Notes under the pieces: generated by a model
Told to the model about the DNA's origin: nothing
Seen by the model: the letters and a program-made list of their open reading frames with translations, nothing else
Database searches by the model: none
Assembly: GCF_900114215.1 (NCBI RefSeq)
Contig: NZ_FOSG01000025.1
Location: 1-64,000, forward strand
Length of the DNA: 64,000 nucleotides
Direction of reading: 5' to 3'
From: Streptomyces mangrovi
Lineage (GTDB): Bacteria; Actinomycetota; Actinomycetes; Streptomycetales; Streptomycetaceae
Translations under genes and position numbers: made by a program
In this document: positions 48,423 to 56,301 of the stretch, piece after piece
Layout of the letters: each line of letters opens with the position of its first letter
Numbering within the stretch: the stretch's first letter is position 1

Positions 48423-49622
48423 GTGACCGATAACGCCGACCTCCAGTCCGTACTCGACCGCGCCGCCGGGGGCGGGCGGATCAGCGCGGAGGAGGCGTTG
48501 GAGCTCTACCGGCACGCCCCGCTGCACGCGCTGGGGCAGGCCGCCGACGCGGCGCGCCGCCGCCGGTACGCGGGCACCGAGCACATCGCCACGTACATCA
48601 TCGAGCGGAACATCAACTACACCAACGTCTGTGTGACCGCCTGCCGGTTCTGCGCCTTCTACGCCGCCCCCAAGGACACGGACAAGGGCTGGACCCGGGA
48701 CCTGGACGACATCCTGCGCCGCTGCGAGGAGACCGTGGCGCTGGGCGGCACCCAGATCATGTTCCAGGGCGGCCACCACCCCGACTTCGGCGTGGAGTAC
48801 TACGAGGAGCACTTCTCGGCGATCAAGAAGCGCTTCCCCGAGCTGGTGATCCACTCCCTGGGCGCCTCCGAGGTCGAGCACATGGCCCGCATCTCGGGCG
48901 TGACGGTGGAGGACGCGATCCGCCGCATCCACGAGGCCGGCCTGGACTCCTTCGCCGGAGCCGGCGCCGAACTGCTCCCCGAGCGCCCGCGCAGGGCGAT
49001 CGCGCCGCTGAAGGAGTCCGGCGAGCGCTGGCTGGAGATCATGGAGACCGCCCACCGGATGGGCGTGGAGTCCACCTCCACCATGCTGATGGGCACCGGC
49101 GAGACCAACGCCGAGCGCATCGAGCACCTTCGGATGATCCGCGACGTGCAGGACCGCACCGGCGGCTTCCGCGCCTTCATCCCGTACACCTACCAGCCGG
49201 AGAACAACCACCTCAAGGGCCGCACCCAGGCCACGATCTTCGAGTACCTGCGCATCCTGGCCGTCGCCCGGCTCTTCCTGGACAACGTCGCCCACATCCA
49301 GGGCTCCTGGCTGACGACGGGCAAGGAGATCGGCCAGCTCTCCCTGCACTACGGCGCGGACGACCTGGGCTCGGTGATGCTGGAGGAGAACGTCGTCTCC
49401 TCGGCCGGAGCGAAGCACCGCTCCAACCGCATGGAGCTGATCGACCTCATCCGCAAGGCCGGACGCGTCCCGGCGCAGCGCTCGACGACGTACGAGCACC
49501 TGGTCGTCCACGAGGACCCGGCCAAGGACCCGGCGGACGACCGCGTCGTCTCCCATCTGTCCTCGACCGCGATCGAGGGCGGCACCGCGCACCCCGAGCT
49601 GAAGCTCATCGACGCCGGCTGA
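48423..49622 (+). CDS. mqnC: Cyclic dehypoxanthinyl futalosine synthase MqnC
   Basis: This 399-residue radical SAM enzyme cyclises dehypoxanthinyl futalosine. The cluster cysteines are Cys70, Cys74 and Cys77 in CVTACRFCAFY. Family signatures include YIIERNINYTNVC, GGTQIMFQGGHHPDFG, SLGASEVEHMAR and the C-terminal HYGADDLGSVMLEENVVS. It starts at GTG 48423 shortly after GAGAGGACCGCCC. A TACGCT element near 48333 may be its -10. Its substrate comes from MqnB, which is not encoded here. Confidence 0.96.
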   Translation: MTDNADLQSVLDRAAGGGRISAEEALELYRHAPLHALGQAADAARRRRYAGTEHIATYIIERNINYTNVCVTACRFCAFYAAPKDTDKGWTRDLDDILRRCEETVALGGTQIMFQGGHHPDFGVEYYEEHFSAIKKRFPELVIHSLGASEVEHMARISGVTVEDAIRRIHEAGLDSFAGAGAELLPERPRRAIAPLKESGERWLEIMETAHRMGVESTSTMLMGTGETNAERIEHLRMIRDVQDRTGGFRAFIPYTYQPENNHLKGRTQATIFEYLRILAVARLFLDNVAHIQGSWLTTGKEIGQLSLHYGADDLGSVMLEENVVSSAGAKHRSNRMELIDLIRKAGRVPAQRSTTYEHLVVHEDPAKDPADDRVVSHLSSTAIEGGTAHPELKLIDAG

Positions 49623-49643
49623 CCACCCTCACCCCGCGATCCC

Positions 49644-50201
49644 GTGCTGACGATCCACGCCCCGCTCGCCGTCCGCCTCACCGGGGACGGCGAGCGGCTG
49701 GACGGGCACGCGGTGGCGGTCTCCGGCGACCGGATCGCGGCGATCGGCCCCGCGGACTCCCTCACCGAGGCGTACCCGGCCGCCCGCGTCCGCCACTGGC
49801 CCGGCGAACTGGCCCCCGGCCGCTGCGCGGTGGACGCGGCGGCGTGGCTGGAGGCCGCCTACCACCCGGACCCGCGTGAAGTGGGCCTGCCCGGCATCCC
49901 CGACACCGAACCGCTCACGGGCTCCGCCCTGGCGGCCCTCCCCATGGAAGAGGTGCGCTGGGGCCACAGCGCCCGTCGCGGCCTGCAGCGCCTCCTGCGC
50001 GAGGGCTTCACCTCCGTCGTCGGCCCCTTCGCCCGCCCTTCGGTGCGCACCGCCGTCCAGCGCTCGGGCCTGACCGTCCTGCCCGCCCCCCGACCCGTCA
50101 CCCTCTCCGCGGGCGCCCGCGCGGACTTCGCCGTCCACGCCGCCGACGGCCACTGCCTCGCCACCGTCCTCGCCGGCCGTCTCCTCCACCGCCGCACCTG
50201 A
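49644..50201 (+). CDS. Short amidohydrolase-like protein (imidazolonepropionase-like domain)
   Basis: This 185-residue protein has the N-terminal beta-sandwich pattern of amidohydrolases (LTIHAPLAVRLTGDGERLDG, then HAVAVSGDRIAAIGPADSL, with a GELAPGRCAVDAAAWLE segment) and a C-terminal sandwich half (ARADFAVHAADGHCLATVLAG). The whole metal-binding barrel between them is missing, and no HxH motif is present, so it cannot be a normal hydrolase. It starts at GTG 21 bases after mqnC and is probably co-transcribed. In the futalosine pathway aminodeoxyfutalosine deaminase is an amidohydrolase, so this may be a relic or a structural partner. That is speculation. An insertion sequence begins 27 bases downstream. 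Confidence 0.72.
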   Translation: MLTIHAPLAVRLTGDGERLDGHAVAVSGDRIAAIGPADSLTEAYPAARVRHWPGELAPGRCAVDAAAWLEAAYHPDPREVGLPGIPDTEPLTGSALAALPMEEVRWGHSARRGLQRLLREGFTSVVGPFARPSVRTAVQRSGLTVLPAPRPVTLSAGARADFAVHAADGHCLATVLAGRLLHRRT

Positions 50202-50227
50202 CTCCCCGGGTTTCCGAGGTGCCGCCG

Positions 50228-51214
50228 AGTGAGGTTTTCTCAGCGAAATGATCTCCGCGAAGTGGGCTGATCGGTGCAGGTCCGGGTGGATCGGGCCGGG
50301 CGGCCCCGGCTCTGGACAGACGTAAAGCCCCTGGTAGGACAGGTCTCACCACAAGATCATGTCCGTAACCACCAGAGGCTTCACGTTGGTCACCTATGTT
50401 GCCACGCTCGACGTCCCACGCCATGTCGTGGAGTACCTGTCCCGCCTGCTGGCCGCACACCGACGACGCATCGGCACGCCGAAGGGCTCGCGGGCGCTGG
50501 GCCCGTTCCGCCAGGCCGTACTGGTTCTGCGCTGGTTCCGCGAGCGCGGCTGCGTGCACTGCCTGGCCCGTGACGCCGGAATCTCCCAGGCCACCGGCTA
50601 CCGCTACCTGCACGAAGGCATCGACGTCCTCTCCGCCCAGGCCCCGGACCTGCACGAGGTCCTCTCCCGCTGCCGAGGTGAAGGCATGACACACGTGATC
50701 CTCGACGGCACACTGATCGAGTCCGACCGCCTCGCCGGCCTCCGGGACAACGGTAACGACCTGTGGTTCAGCCAGAAGCACAAGGCGTTCGGCGGCAACA
50801 TCCAGTTCCTGTCCGCTCCGGACAGCACCCCCCTGTGGGTCTCCGACGTCGAGCCCGGCAGCGTCCCCGACATCACCGCCGCCCGCCTGCACGCCTTGCC
50901 CGCCCTTTACAAGGCCGCCGAGGGCCTTCCGACCCTGGCGGACAAGGGCTACATCGGCGCGGGCATCGGCATCCGCATCCCGGTCCGCCGCCCAAAGGGC
51001 CAGTCCGAACAGGCACTTCACGCCGATACCCGCATGCTCAACATGCTGCTGCGGCATGTCCGGGCCCTGGGCGAGCGCACTGCCGCCGAACTCAAGCAGC
51101 GATGGCGGGCCCTGCAGCACGTCACGCTCAGCCCCAACCGGATCGGCGACATCGCCAGAGCAGCTCTCGTTCTCAACGGGATCTGGAAGTGATCACCGAT
51201 GAGAAAACCTCACT
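50228..51214 (+). mobile_element. IS5-like insertion sequence, apparently intact (987 bp)
   Basis: Terminal inverted repeats of 15 bp are exact: AGTGAGGTTTTCTCA (50228-50242) and its complement (51200-51214). They enclose one full-length transposase gene. Similarity between the ends continues loosely beyond 15 bp (both contain GATC a few bases further in). No flanking direct repeat was found, which could mean a later rearrangement on one side. The right flank is a markedly lower-GC region. Confidence 0.88.
50359..51192 (+). CDS. IS5-family-like transposase (DDE_Tnp_4 type)
   Basis: This 277-residue transposase has an N-terminal helix-turn-helix (CLARDAGISQATGYRYLHEG) followed by a DDE domain: the first Asp in VILDGTLIESDR, the second in VSDVEPGSVPDITAARLHAL, and a glutamate in the C-terminal helix near LGERTAAELKQRW. 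The frame is uninterrupted, so the element may still be active. The ATG at 50359 is used; the frame includes further in-frame Met at the DNA-binding region. It belongs to the insertion sequence 50228-51214. Confidence 0.9.
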   Translation: MSVTTRGFTLVTYVATLDVPRHVVEYLSRLLAAHRRRIGTPKGSRALGPFRQAVLVLRWFRERGCVHCLARDAGISQATGYRYLHEGIDVLSAQAPDLHEVLSRCRGEGMTHVILDGTLIESDRLAGLRDNGNDLWFSQKHKAFGGNIQFLSAPDSTPLWVSDVEPGSVPDITAARLHALPALYKAAEGLPTLADKGYIGAGIGIRIPVRRPKGQSEQALHADTRMLNMLLRHVRALGERTAAELKQRWRALQHVTLSPNRIGDIARAALVLNGIWK

Positions 51215-51362
51215 TACCGTAGTAAAGTTCTATGGACCTTCTGCGCTCTGCAAACCATGGATCGTCGCTGGGGATGTCATGAGCCTTTGCGTAGGCGGAG
51301 AGAGGGGATGCAGCGCGAGACTTCCCGATAGCCTTGAACTTGTCTTTCTCTATTTTCGCCTT

Positions 51363-52016
51363 TTACTCCCTAGGCCCATCCGACTCCGGGATGCCCCCGT
51401 GACCACCGCATCCCAATTCCCTCGCGACATTGCGGGCCACATGCTGAAGTATGTCCATGTGCAATTGGATTGATTTCAAACCACCCTCGCCCCCAACGAG
51501 TCGAGGGCCGTAGGAAAGTTTTCCGTGCACTACAGGGCGTTCTCTGCTGTTTCTTCTTGTGCTACTTGAGTGGCACTCAAAATATATTTCAGCGGAGGTG
51601 TAAGTCGAAGTCGCCCGTAGAGCGAACGGGAAATCCTTCTCGCCGACGACTGCCGTTTTTCTGTCAGGAGGGATGTTGTCTCGACTGATTATTTCGAAAT
51701 GAATGCGTGGAACAGGTGCTCCTTTCCCCTCTACGGGGTGGACTCGGCAGAACTCTCTTCTCTTCCCTGTTCTTTCTTCCTTCAGGTCGGACAAGAGGAG
51801 GTCCGTGAACTTACCGCCGTCGCCGACGGAGTCTTTTCTGAACTTCTCTGCCGCTGTAATTTCCTTCACGGCTGAGGCGGCTTTCTCTGCCAGCCCGCCG
51901 CACACATCCTGTGCGGAAACTGAATTTCCCCGGTCTCCGCTAGAGCAAGATGACGCCATCAGAATGATGCCCACCAAGGAGAAGGTGATGCGCAATCGAA
52001 AAATTTTCTTCCTCAC
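51363..52016 (-). CDS. Small lipoprotein of unknown function, lower GC
   Basis: This 217-residue lipoprotein has a basic start MRKKIFRLR, a hydrophobic stretch and lipobox MASSC near residue 24, then a Ser/Gly-rich linker. The mature domain contains two cysteines (DVCGGLAEKAASAVKEI and REFCRVHP) that could pair outside the cell. I recognise no family. Codons use many more A/T third positions than neighbouring genes, suggesting transfer. It starts at GTG 52016 and lies just downstream of, and in the same direction as, the WXG-like secretion-substrate gene, 121 bases away, so it may be made with it. Confidence 0.78.
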   Translation of the reverse strand: MRKKIFRLRITFSLVGIILMASSCSSGDRGNSVSAQDVCGGLAEKAASAVKEITAAEKFRKDSVGDGGKFTDLLLSDLKEERTGKRREFCRVHPVEGKGAPVPRIHFEIISRDNIPPDRKTAVVGEKDFPFALRATSTYTSAEIYFECHSSSTRRNSRERPVVHGKLSYGPRLVGGEGGLKSIQLHMDILQHVARNVARELGCGGHGGIPESDGPRE

Positions 52017-52137
52017 CAGATAATCTCTCTAAGGGTTTCATCTTCGAGGTGACGGGTGTTCAACTTTCGGGATCTGGCCGAGTGCTTTCGACTGGGGTTG
52101 CTTCGCCCATTTCTAAGTGCTTCGCTGGCGGCTCGTA

Positions 52138-54408
52138 TTATTTTCGAAATAGAGGTGCAATGTCGTTCCTTCCAGTGTCGTACCTGTCCTCAAGGTTGAT
52201 CTCCTGAAGCCAAGAGCTGCCTGGTGGAATTTCATGAGCGACAACGAAGGCGTCGAGCGGGTCCACGGACCGGACTTTCCCGCGATCGTAGAACTCCATA
52301 GCATCGACCCTGTTTTCTTCCTCGAATTTTTCCATCCTTTCCTCTATCTGGCGATTCAGGGACACCTCGTATTGGGTTTCCGTAGCGCTCGCCACCCCTT
52401 CCACCACAGCGGGAACCGCGAAAGCAACCGCTGCAGAAGTGGTAGGGCCTCCAAAAGGAAGAGTCAGAAGTCCGGCACCCAAGCCGATTCCCTGGCTGAC
52501 GGCAAATTTTTCCCACTCCGCAGCCTCGGTCAATTTGCGCTCCGCCTCCTCCTTGTTGTCCTCATATGTGTTCAGGATGTCCAAGGTTCGCGCACCGTCA
52601 ATCACTCCGTTGAACTTGGATCCTGATTCGAGGATAAGTTTCGCCTCATCATTGGGCCCGGGTTGCACTCTCATCAGGGATGCGACGTACTCCTGTTGAG
52701 CTGATGCAAGTATTTCGTATCCACCTTCGACTCTTCCGGCAGAAGCGAGGAACCTTTCGGCAGTGCTGGCATTTACACTGAAGTGGCCGCCCCCTTCTTT
52801 ATGGCGGAAGGCGGAGTTCCTTGCCTCTTCTGTGTAATCCGCTTCCCCGAAATCAGAGACTGCCCAATTCAGGTCGTCGATGTAGCCAGCCCCCATCCTT
52901 GCCAAACTGTCTCCCACTCCGGGCCTGTCGGAGGCGAAACTCACGTCCGTGCTGACAAGTGCGACAACTTGACTCATGACGTTTGCCGTCGCCTCGTCGC
53001 GCTTCAGGCCAAGATCGGGGCGATCGTACGGGAAACCGAGGGTCGCTGACTCCAGGGCGTGCCCAAGTTCATCGTACCCGTACCCTTTTTGGGCTTCTTC
53101 GCCCGTAGTCGGGTCTTGGAGCCATTCACGTTCACGCATCAGGTAATCGAGGAACGGGCTGAGGTTGTTCTCATGGTTCCCGTTTACAGCCCAGGGCACT
53201 GAGTTGAACATCGCCTTGGAAGCTTCCGGGTTGTGGCCGAGGGCCTCCAGGTAACCGGACATGGGGTCGTTTCCTTCATCGGACCCAAAATTGAGGCGGG
53301 CTTTGTGGTCATCGACATGCCAAAGATCTTCGAGGTCGCCCTTGTGCTCCTTCTCGAAGTAGTAGAGCTCAGTGCCGTACTCTTTGAGAAATTCTGTTTC
53401 GTACTCGCCGTGGCGCATCAAGCTGCTCATGATGGAAAAACCGTAGGACCCCTGGCTCGGGAGGTTCGCCGTCGCGCCCGAGTGGGTGAAATAGATGCGT
53501 TCTTTCCCGAGTTCGACCATTTTCTCCTTCCACTCCTGCATGGCTTCGCTCTGGGAATGCGAGGCGGTGGCGAGAGTGTGGGAAAGAGATTTTTGGATGC
53601 CCGCCAGGGTTTTTTCTGCTGCGCTGCTGGACGGACGGGCGTCGGCGATGCCCTGCCAGAAGCGCAGAGTGCCCTCGGGGCCCGTTTTGACGGCGAACCG
53701 TTCGGCGAAGTAGGGGTCGCCTTCGTGCTTCCGGGCCAGGCGGTTGAACTGTTCGAGCTGTTCGTCGGTGATGCCGGGACCGAGAGAGGTGAGCTTGACG
53801 AGTGTGTCGGCGTCCTTGCGGGCCCGGCCCTGTCCCTGCTGGGCCTCCCGGATGCTGCGGAACATGTCGGGGTGGAAGCCGGGGGAGCGTCCGTTGGGGT
53901 CCTGGGAGAGCGCCCAGTGAAGTGCGGTGTCCGCCTCGGTGGCGTCATCGAGGGCCGCTTTGATGCGGTCGTTGTACCCGCGGATCACGTCCTCGTAGGC
54001 CTGCTTGAGGACGGCGAGCCGCTCGGGCTTCTTCTTGTCGTCCGGGTCCAGGTATACGAGCCCGGCGGAGGAGAGCTTGAGGTTCCTGTCCTCGGAGACC
54101 TCGTCGGTGACGTTCCGGAGTCGTTTCTGGGCGGAGCGGAAGCTTTCCAGAGCGCTGTCGAGCAGCCGGTGGACGTCACCGGCCTCCTCCGCGGCGTTCC
54201 CCATCTGCTTCTGCACTTGATCGAACTTCTTGAACGCGGCCTTCGCCGCCTCCCCCTCCCAGTCGGAAGCGAGTAGGGCACCGGACACCTCGGTCTTGAA
54301 GGATGTGGCGATGGTGGTGAACTTGCCAGGCAGGTTCCGCCACTTGGCCACAGCCTCCGACAGCGGTGTGAGGTCAGCCTCCTTGACCGTGCTGTAGCTC
54401 AGTGTCAC
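52138..54408 (-). CDS. Large WXG-like secretion-substrate protein (DUF6571-like)
   Basis: This 756-residue, mostly helical protein has a first ~110 residues resembling WXG100/ESX-type helical hairpins (PLSEAVAKWRNLPGKFTTIA, then SDWEGEAAKAAFKKFDQVQ). A long middle region shows patterns I associate with the DUF6571 family of Streptomyces (SYGFSIMSSLMRHGEYETEF and SAGRVEGGYEILASAQQEYV). Residues about 637-676 are hydrophobic and Gly-rich (GIGLGAGLLTLPFGG), followed by an acidic helix. No known toxin motif is visible. The 3' half of the gene is less GC-rich than the 5' half. It starts at GTG overlapping the upstream gene stop (GTGA). A secreted or surface protein exported by a type VII system is likely but unproven. 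Confidence 0.8.
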   Translation of the reverse strand: MTLSYSTVKEADLTPLSEAVAKWRNLPGKFTTIATSFKTEVSGALLASDWEGEAAKAAFKKFDQVQKQMGNAAEEAGDVHRLLDSALESFRSAQKRLRNVTDEVSEDRNLKLSSAGLVYLDPDDKKKPERLAVLKQAYEDVIRGYNDRIKAALDDATEADTALHWALSQDPNGRSPGFHPDMFRSIREAQQGQGRARKDADTLVKLTSLGPGITDEQLEQFNRLARKHEGDPYFAERFAVKTGPEGTLRFWQGIADARPSSSAAEKTLAGIQKSLSHTLATASHSQSEAMQEWKEKMVELGKERIYFTHSGATANLPSQGSYGFSIMSSLMRHGEYETEFLKEYGTELYYFEKEHKGDLEDLWHVDDHKARLNFGSDEGNDPMSGYLEALGHNPEASKAMFNSVPWAVNGNHENNLSPFLDYLMREREWLQDPTTGEEAQKGYGYDELGHALESATLGFPYDRPDLGLKRDEATANVMSQVVALVSTDVSFASDRPGVGDSLARMGAGYIDDLNWAVSDFGEADYTEEARNSAFRHKEGGGHFSVNASTAERFLASAGRVEGGYEILASAQQEYVASLMRVQPGPNDEAKLILESGSKFNGVIDGARTLDILNTYEDNKEEAERKLTEAAEWEKFAVSQGIGLGAGLLTLPFGGPTTSAAVAFAVPAVVEGVASATETQYEVSLNRQIEERMEKFEEENRVDAMEFYDRGKVRSVDPLDAFVVAHEIPPGSSWLQEINLEDRYDTGRNDIAPLFRK

Positions 54409-54842
54409 TTGTCCGAACCCTTCCCGTCCTCCATCTTGAGACCGTCGATCACCTTGGCCCGGTCGCCGTCCTCCTGCTGGAGTTCGCCGGCCGCGGCGCG
54501 CAGGGGCTTGGCCACTCCGCTGTCCAGCAGTCCCTGGAGATACTTCATCTGTTCCTCCCAGCGTTCCTGGAAGGTGGTGAACGCGGTGGCGGACTTGAAG
54601 CCCTTGAGCCCGCCGGGAACTTCCTTGGTCTTCTCGATGACTGCGTTGTCCGCGTCGGCGAAGTTGCCGCGGATGGTGTCGGTCCTGCCCGCGCGTTTGG
54701 TGAGCTCGTTCGGGGTGACGTGGAGGAGCTTGGTCGTGCCGCCACCGCCCTCGTCCCCGTCGAGTGTGTTGAGGCGGGTGCGGGTCGCCTGCTCGCGCGT
54801 GGCCTTGGCCACGAGCTGGTCCCACTCTTCGTCGAACGACAT
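54405..54842 (-). CDS. Small helical partner of the WXG-like protein
   Basis: This 145-residue protein starts MSFDEEWDQLVAKATREQAT and has a second helical region FQERWEEQMKYLQGLLDSG. It is the type of small helical protein that regularly precedes DUF6571-like genes in Streptomyces, and resembles an ESX/WXG100-like partner. Its stop overlaps the large gene start (GTGA), implying coupled translation and probably complex formation. There is no signal peptide. GC content is normal for the genome, unlike the 3' part of the locus. It starts at ATG 54842 with AGAGGAAGCACC upstream. Confidence 0.78.
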   Translation of the reverse strand: MSFDEEWDQLVAKATREQATRTRLNTLDGDEGGGGTTKLLHVTPNELTKRAGRTDTIRGNFADADNAVIEKTKEVPGGLKGFKSATAFTTFQERWEEQMKYLQGLLDSGVAKPLRAAAGELQQEDGDRAKVIDGLKMEDGKGSDK

Positions 54843-55430
54843 GGTGCTTCCTCTGGTCACAGTGCGGACACTTGTGAGTGCCCTGTGTACCGGTCCTGCT
54901 GATGGTGAGGCAAAGGATTCGGACACAGCCTGTGTCGAGGAGGGGGCCCAGAAGGCATGTTCGCCCCGTGATGTGCCTCGTCGCGTGACCTGACGGTGCG
55001 GCCGGCACCACCGGGGCCGGGGCGGGGGGAATGCCTGGGGTTTCAGGGCGCCGTCTGTCGGTTCCGACGGCGTGTCCCGGGACGGCAGTGTGCTGTGGGG
55101 TGCGTGGGGGCACAGGCGTCGCCCGTTCCGGGAACGGTATGGGGGCGTTGTTCGTCCTGCGGCCGGAAGACCGAGCCCTGTGCGGCAGGAGGGAAGTGGG
55201 GCCGCGAAGGCGGGGTTGGACAATCGGCCCCCGGCAGCCTGTGCGCAGGGCGGGTGCGGTGTCTGCCGAGTGCCTCGGCGGTCACTTCGGCGGGGAAGCG
55301 GGCCAGGGTGGGCGTCGGCTCACGGCGTGGTTCCGGGGAGGGCCCGGTCGACGGGAATGACGGTCGGCCACGGCCGGGTGGTTTTCCGAGGCGCCGGAAT
55401 GGAGCCGATGCGTACACGGGTGGTGCCGTG
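54843..55430. other. Intergenic region, no gene recognised
   Basis: This 588-base gap lies between the WXG-like locus and the membrane protein gene. The first ~130 bases before 54842 are less GC-rich and likely hold the promoter of the WXG-like pair. The remainder is GC-rich, with open frames on several strands that have no consistent third-position bias or recognisable protein features. It could also be degraded sequence left by the event that brought in the neighbouring low-GC genes. Confidence 0.4.
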
Positions 55431-55850
55431 TCAGCCGCCGGTGCGGTGCAGGACGCGCTGGAGGCCCGCGGCAATCAGTCCCAGCGCCGCACCCAGCAGG
55501 GAGTTGAAGAACAGTATGCCGATCATCCCGGGCACCGGGGGGACTTCGGCGTCCTCCAGGAACGGCTGCAGCGCCAGGTTCAGGAGGAGTGCGAGCACTC
55601 CGTAGGCCACTCCGGCGAACAGGAGGGTCGGTACCGGCCGGGGGACGCGCAGCGCCGCCGCGGCGCCCACCCAGATCACGGCGATCAGCACCGTGAGCAG
55701 GACGGGACCCACCGGTTTCTCCAACGGCCCGGAATCGTAGGCACCGGCGATGCTGAGTACCGGCCGGATGAGCGCGAAGGCGCCCAGGGCGACGATCAGC
55801 ACCCAGGGTAACTGCCGCAGGGAACCTCGGCGCGTGTCCGTCGTGGACAT
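55431..55850 (-). CDS. Four-helix membrane protein of unknown function
   Basis: This 139-residue protein has four hydrophobic helices (LPWVLIVALGAFALIRPVLS; VGPVLLTVLIAVIWVGAAAA; TLLFAGVAYGVLALLLNLAL; MIGILFFNSLLGAALGLIAA). I recognise no named family. It has a short basic N-terminus and a basic C-terminus in the cytoplasm. The ATG at 55850 has AAGGAG 6 bases upstream. It is divergent from the PadR regulator, and the shared 105-base gap holds PadR operator-like palindromes, so it is the likely regulated target. Confidence 0.82.
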   Translation of the reverse strand: MSTTDTRRGSLRQLPWVLIVALGAFALIRPVLSIAGAYDSGPLEKPVGPVLLTVLIAVIWVGAAAALRVPRPVPTLLFAGVAYGVLALLLNLALQPFLEDAEVPPVPGMIGILFFNSLLGAALGLIAAGLQRVLHRTGG

Positions 55851-55910
55851 CGGATGCTCCTTCCCGGTGCTCGGTCGTGTGCCGCTGGACCGTCATACAA
55901 ATCAGGCTGT

Positions 55911-55957
55911 CTACATGTAGGAAGCCTACGCTAGCACATTATGTAGATTGGCTACAT
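55911..55957. promoter_or_regulatory. PadR operator-like palindromes
   Basis: CTACATGTAG (55911-55920) and ATGTAG-N5-CTACAT (55941-55957) share the ATGTAG/CTACAT half-site typical of PadR operators. The second overlaps the start codon of the padR-like gene, predicting autorepression. The first lies toward the divergent membrane protein gene, whose expression it could control. Confidence 0.8.
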
Positions 55958-56288
55958 GAAGCCTGATGCGGTGAGAGGGCATCTCGATGCCCTGATCCTG
56001 GCGACGCTGGAGAAGGGAGCCCTGCACGGCTACGCCGTGATGCAGGCGCTCCGGGAGAGCAGCGGGGGAGCGCTGGAACTGCCCACCGGGTCGCTCTATC
56101 CCGCACTGCGCCGGCTGGAGCGGGCCGGATACGTGCGGAGTGAGTGGCGAATGGTCGGCGGACGCCGACGTCGCACCTACGAGCTGACCGCGGCGGGCAG
56201 GCGCGCTCTGGACACCGAGCGCTCGGAATGGCGGGACTTCGCCGCCGTGGTCGAGGGCGTGTTGCGCCCCGGTACGGCCTCCAGCTGA
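55956..56288 (+). CDS. PadR family transcriptional regulator
   Basis: This 110-residue PadR-type winged helix protein reads LILATLEKGALHGYAVMQAL, LPTGSLYPALRRLERAGYVR and GGRRRRTYELTAAGRRALD. It is the short subfamily, typically repressing a neighbouring membrane protein gene. The ATG at 55956 lies inside the second operator palindrome, and a TAGATT -10 element ends five bases before it, so the transcript is probably leaderless. The divergent four-helix membrane protein gene is the obvious target. The convergent permease-prefix gene follows with only 13 bases between stops. Confidence 0.93.
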   Translation: MKPDAVRGHLDALILATLEKGALHGYAVMQALRESSGGALELPTGSLYPALRRLERAGYVRSEWRMVGGRRRRTYELTAAGRRALDTERSEWRDFAAVVEGVLRPGTASS

Positions 56289-56301
56289 CCCGGCCGGCTG
56301 G

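Noticed and set aside
50221..51222. Target-site duplication flanking the insertion sequence
   Set aside because: Bases directly outside the inverted repeats differ on the two sides, even when shifting the ends by a few positions.
52138..54408. A known nuclease or other toxin domain at the C-terminus of the WXG-like protein
   Set aside because: No HNH, ADP-ribosyl, deaminase or similar catalytic pattern was seen; the end is a hydrophobic stretch followed by an acidic helix.
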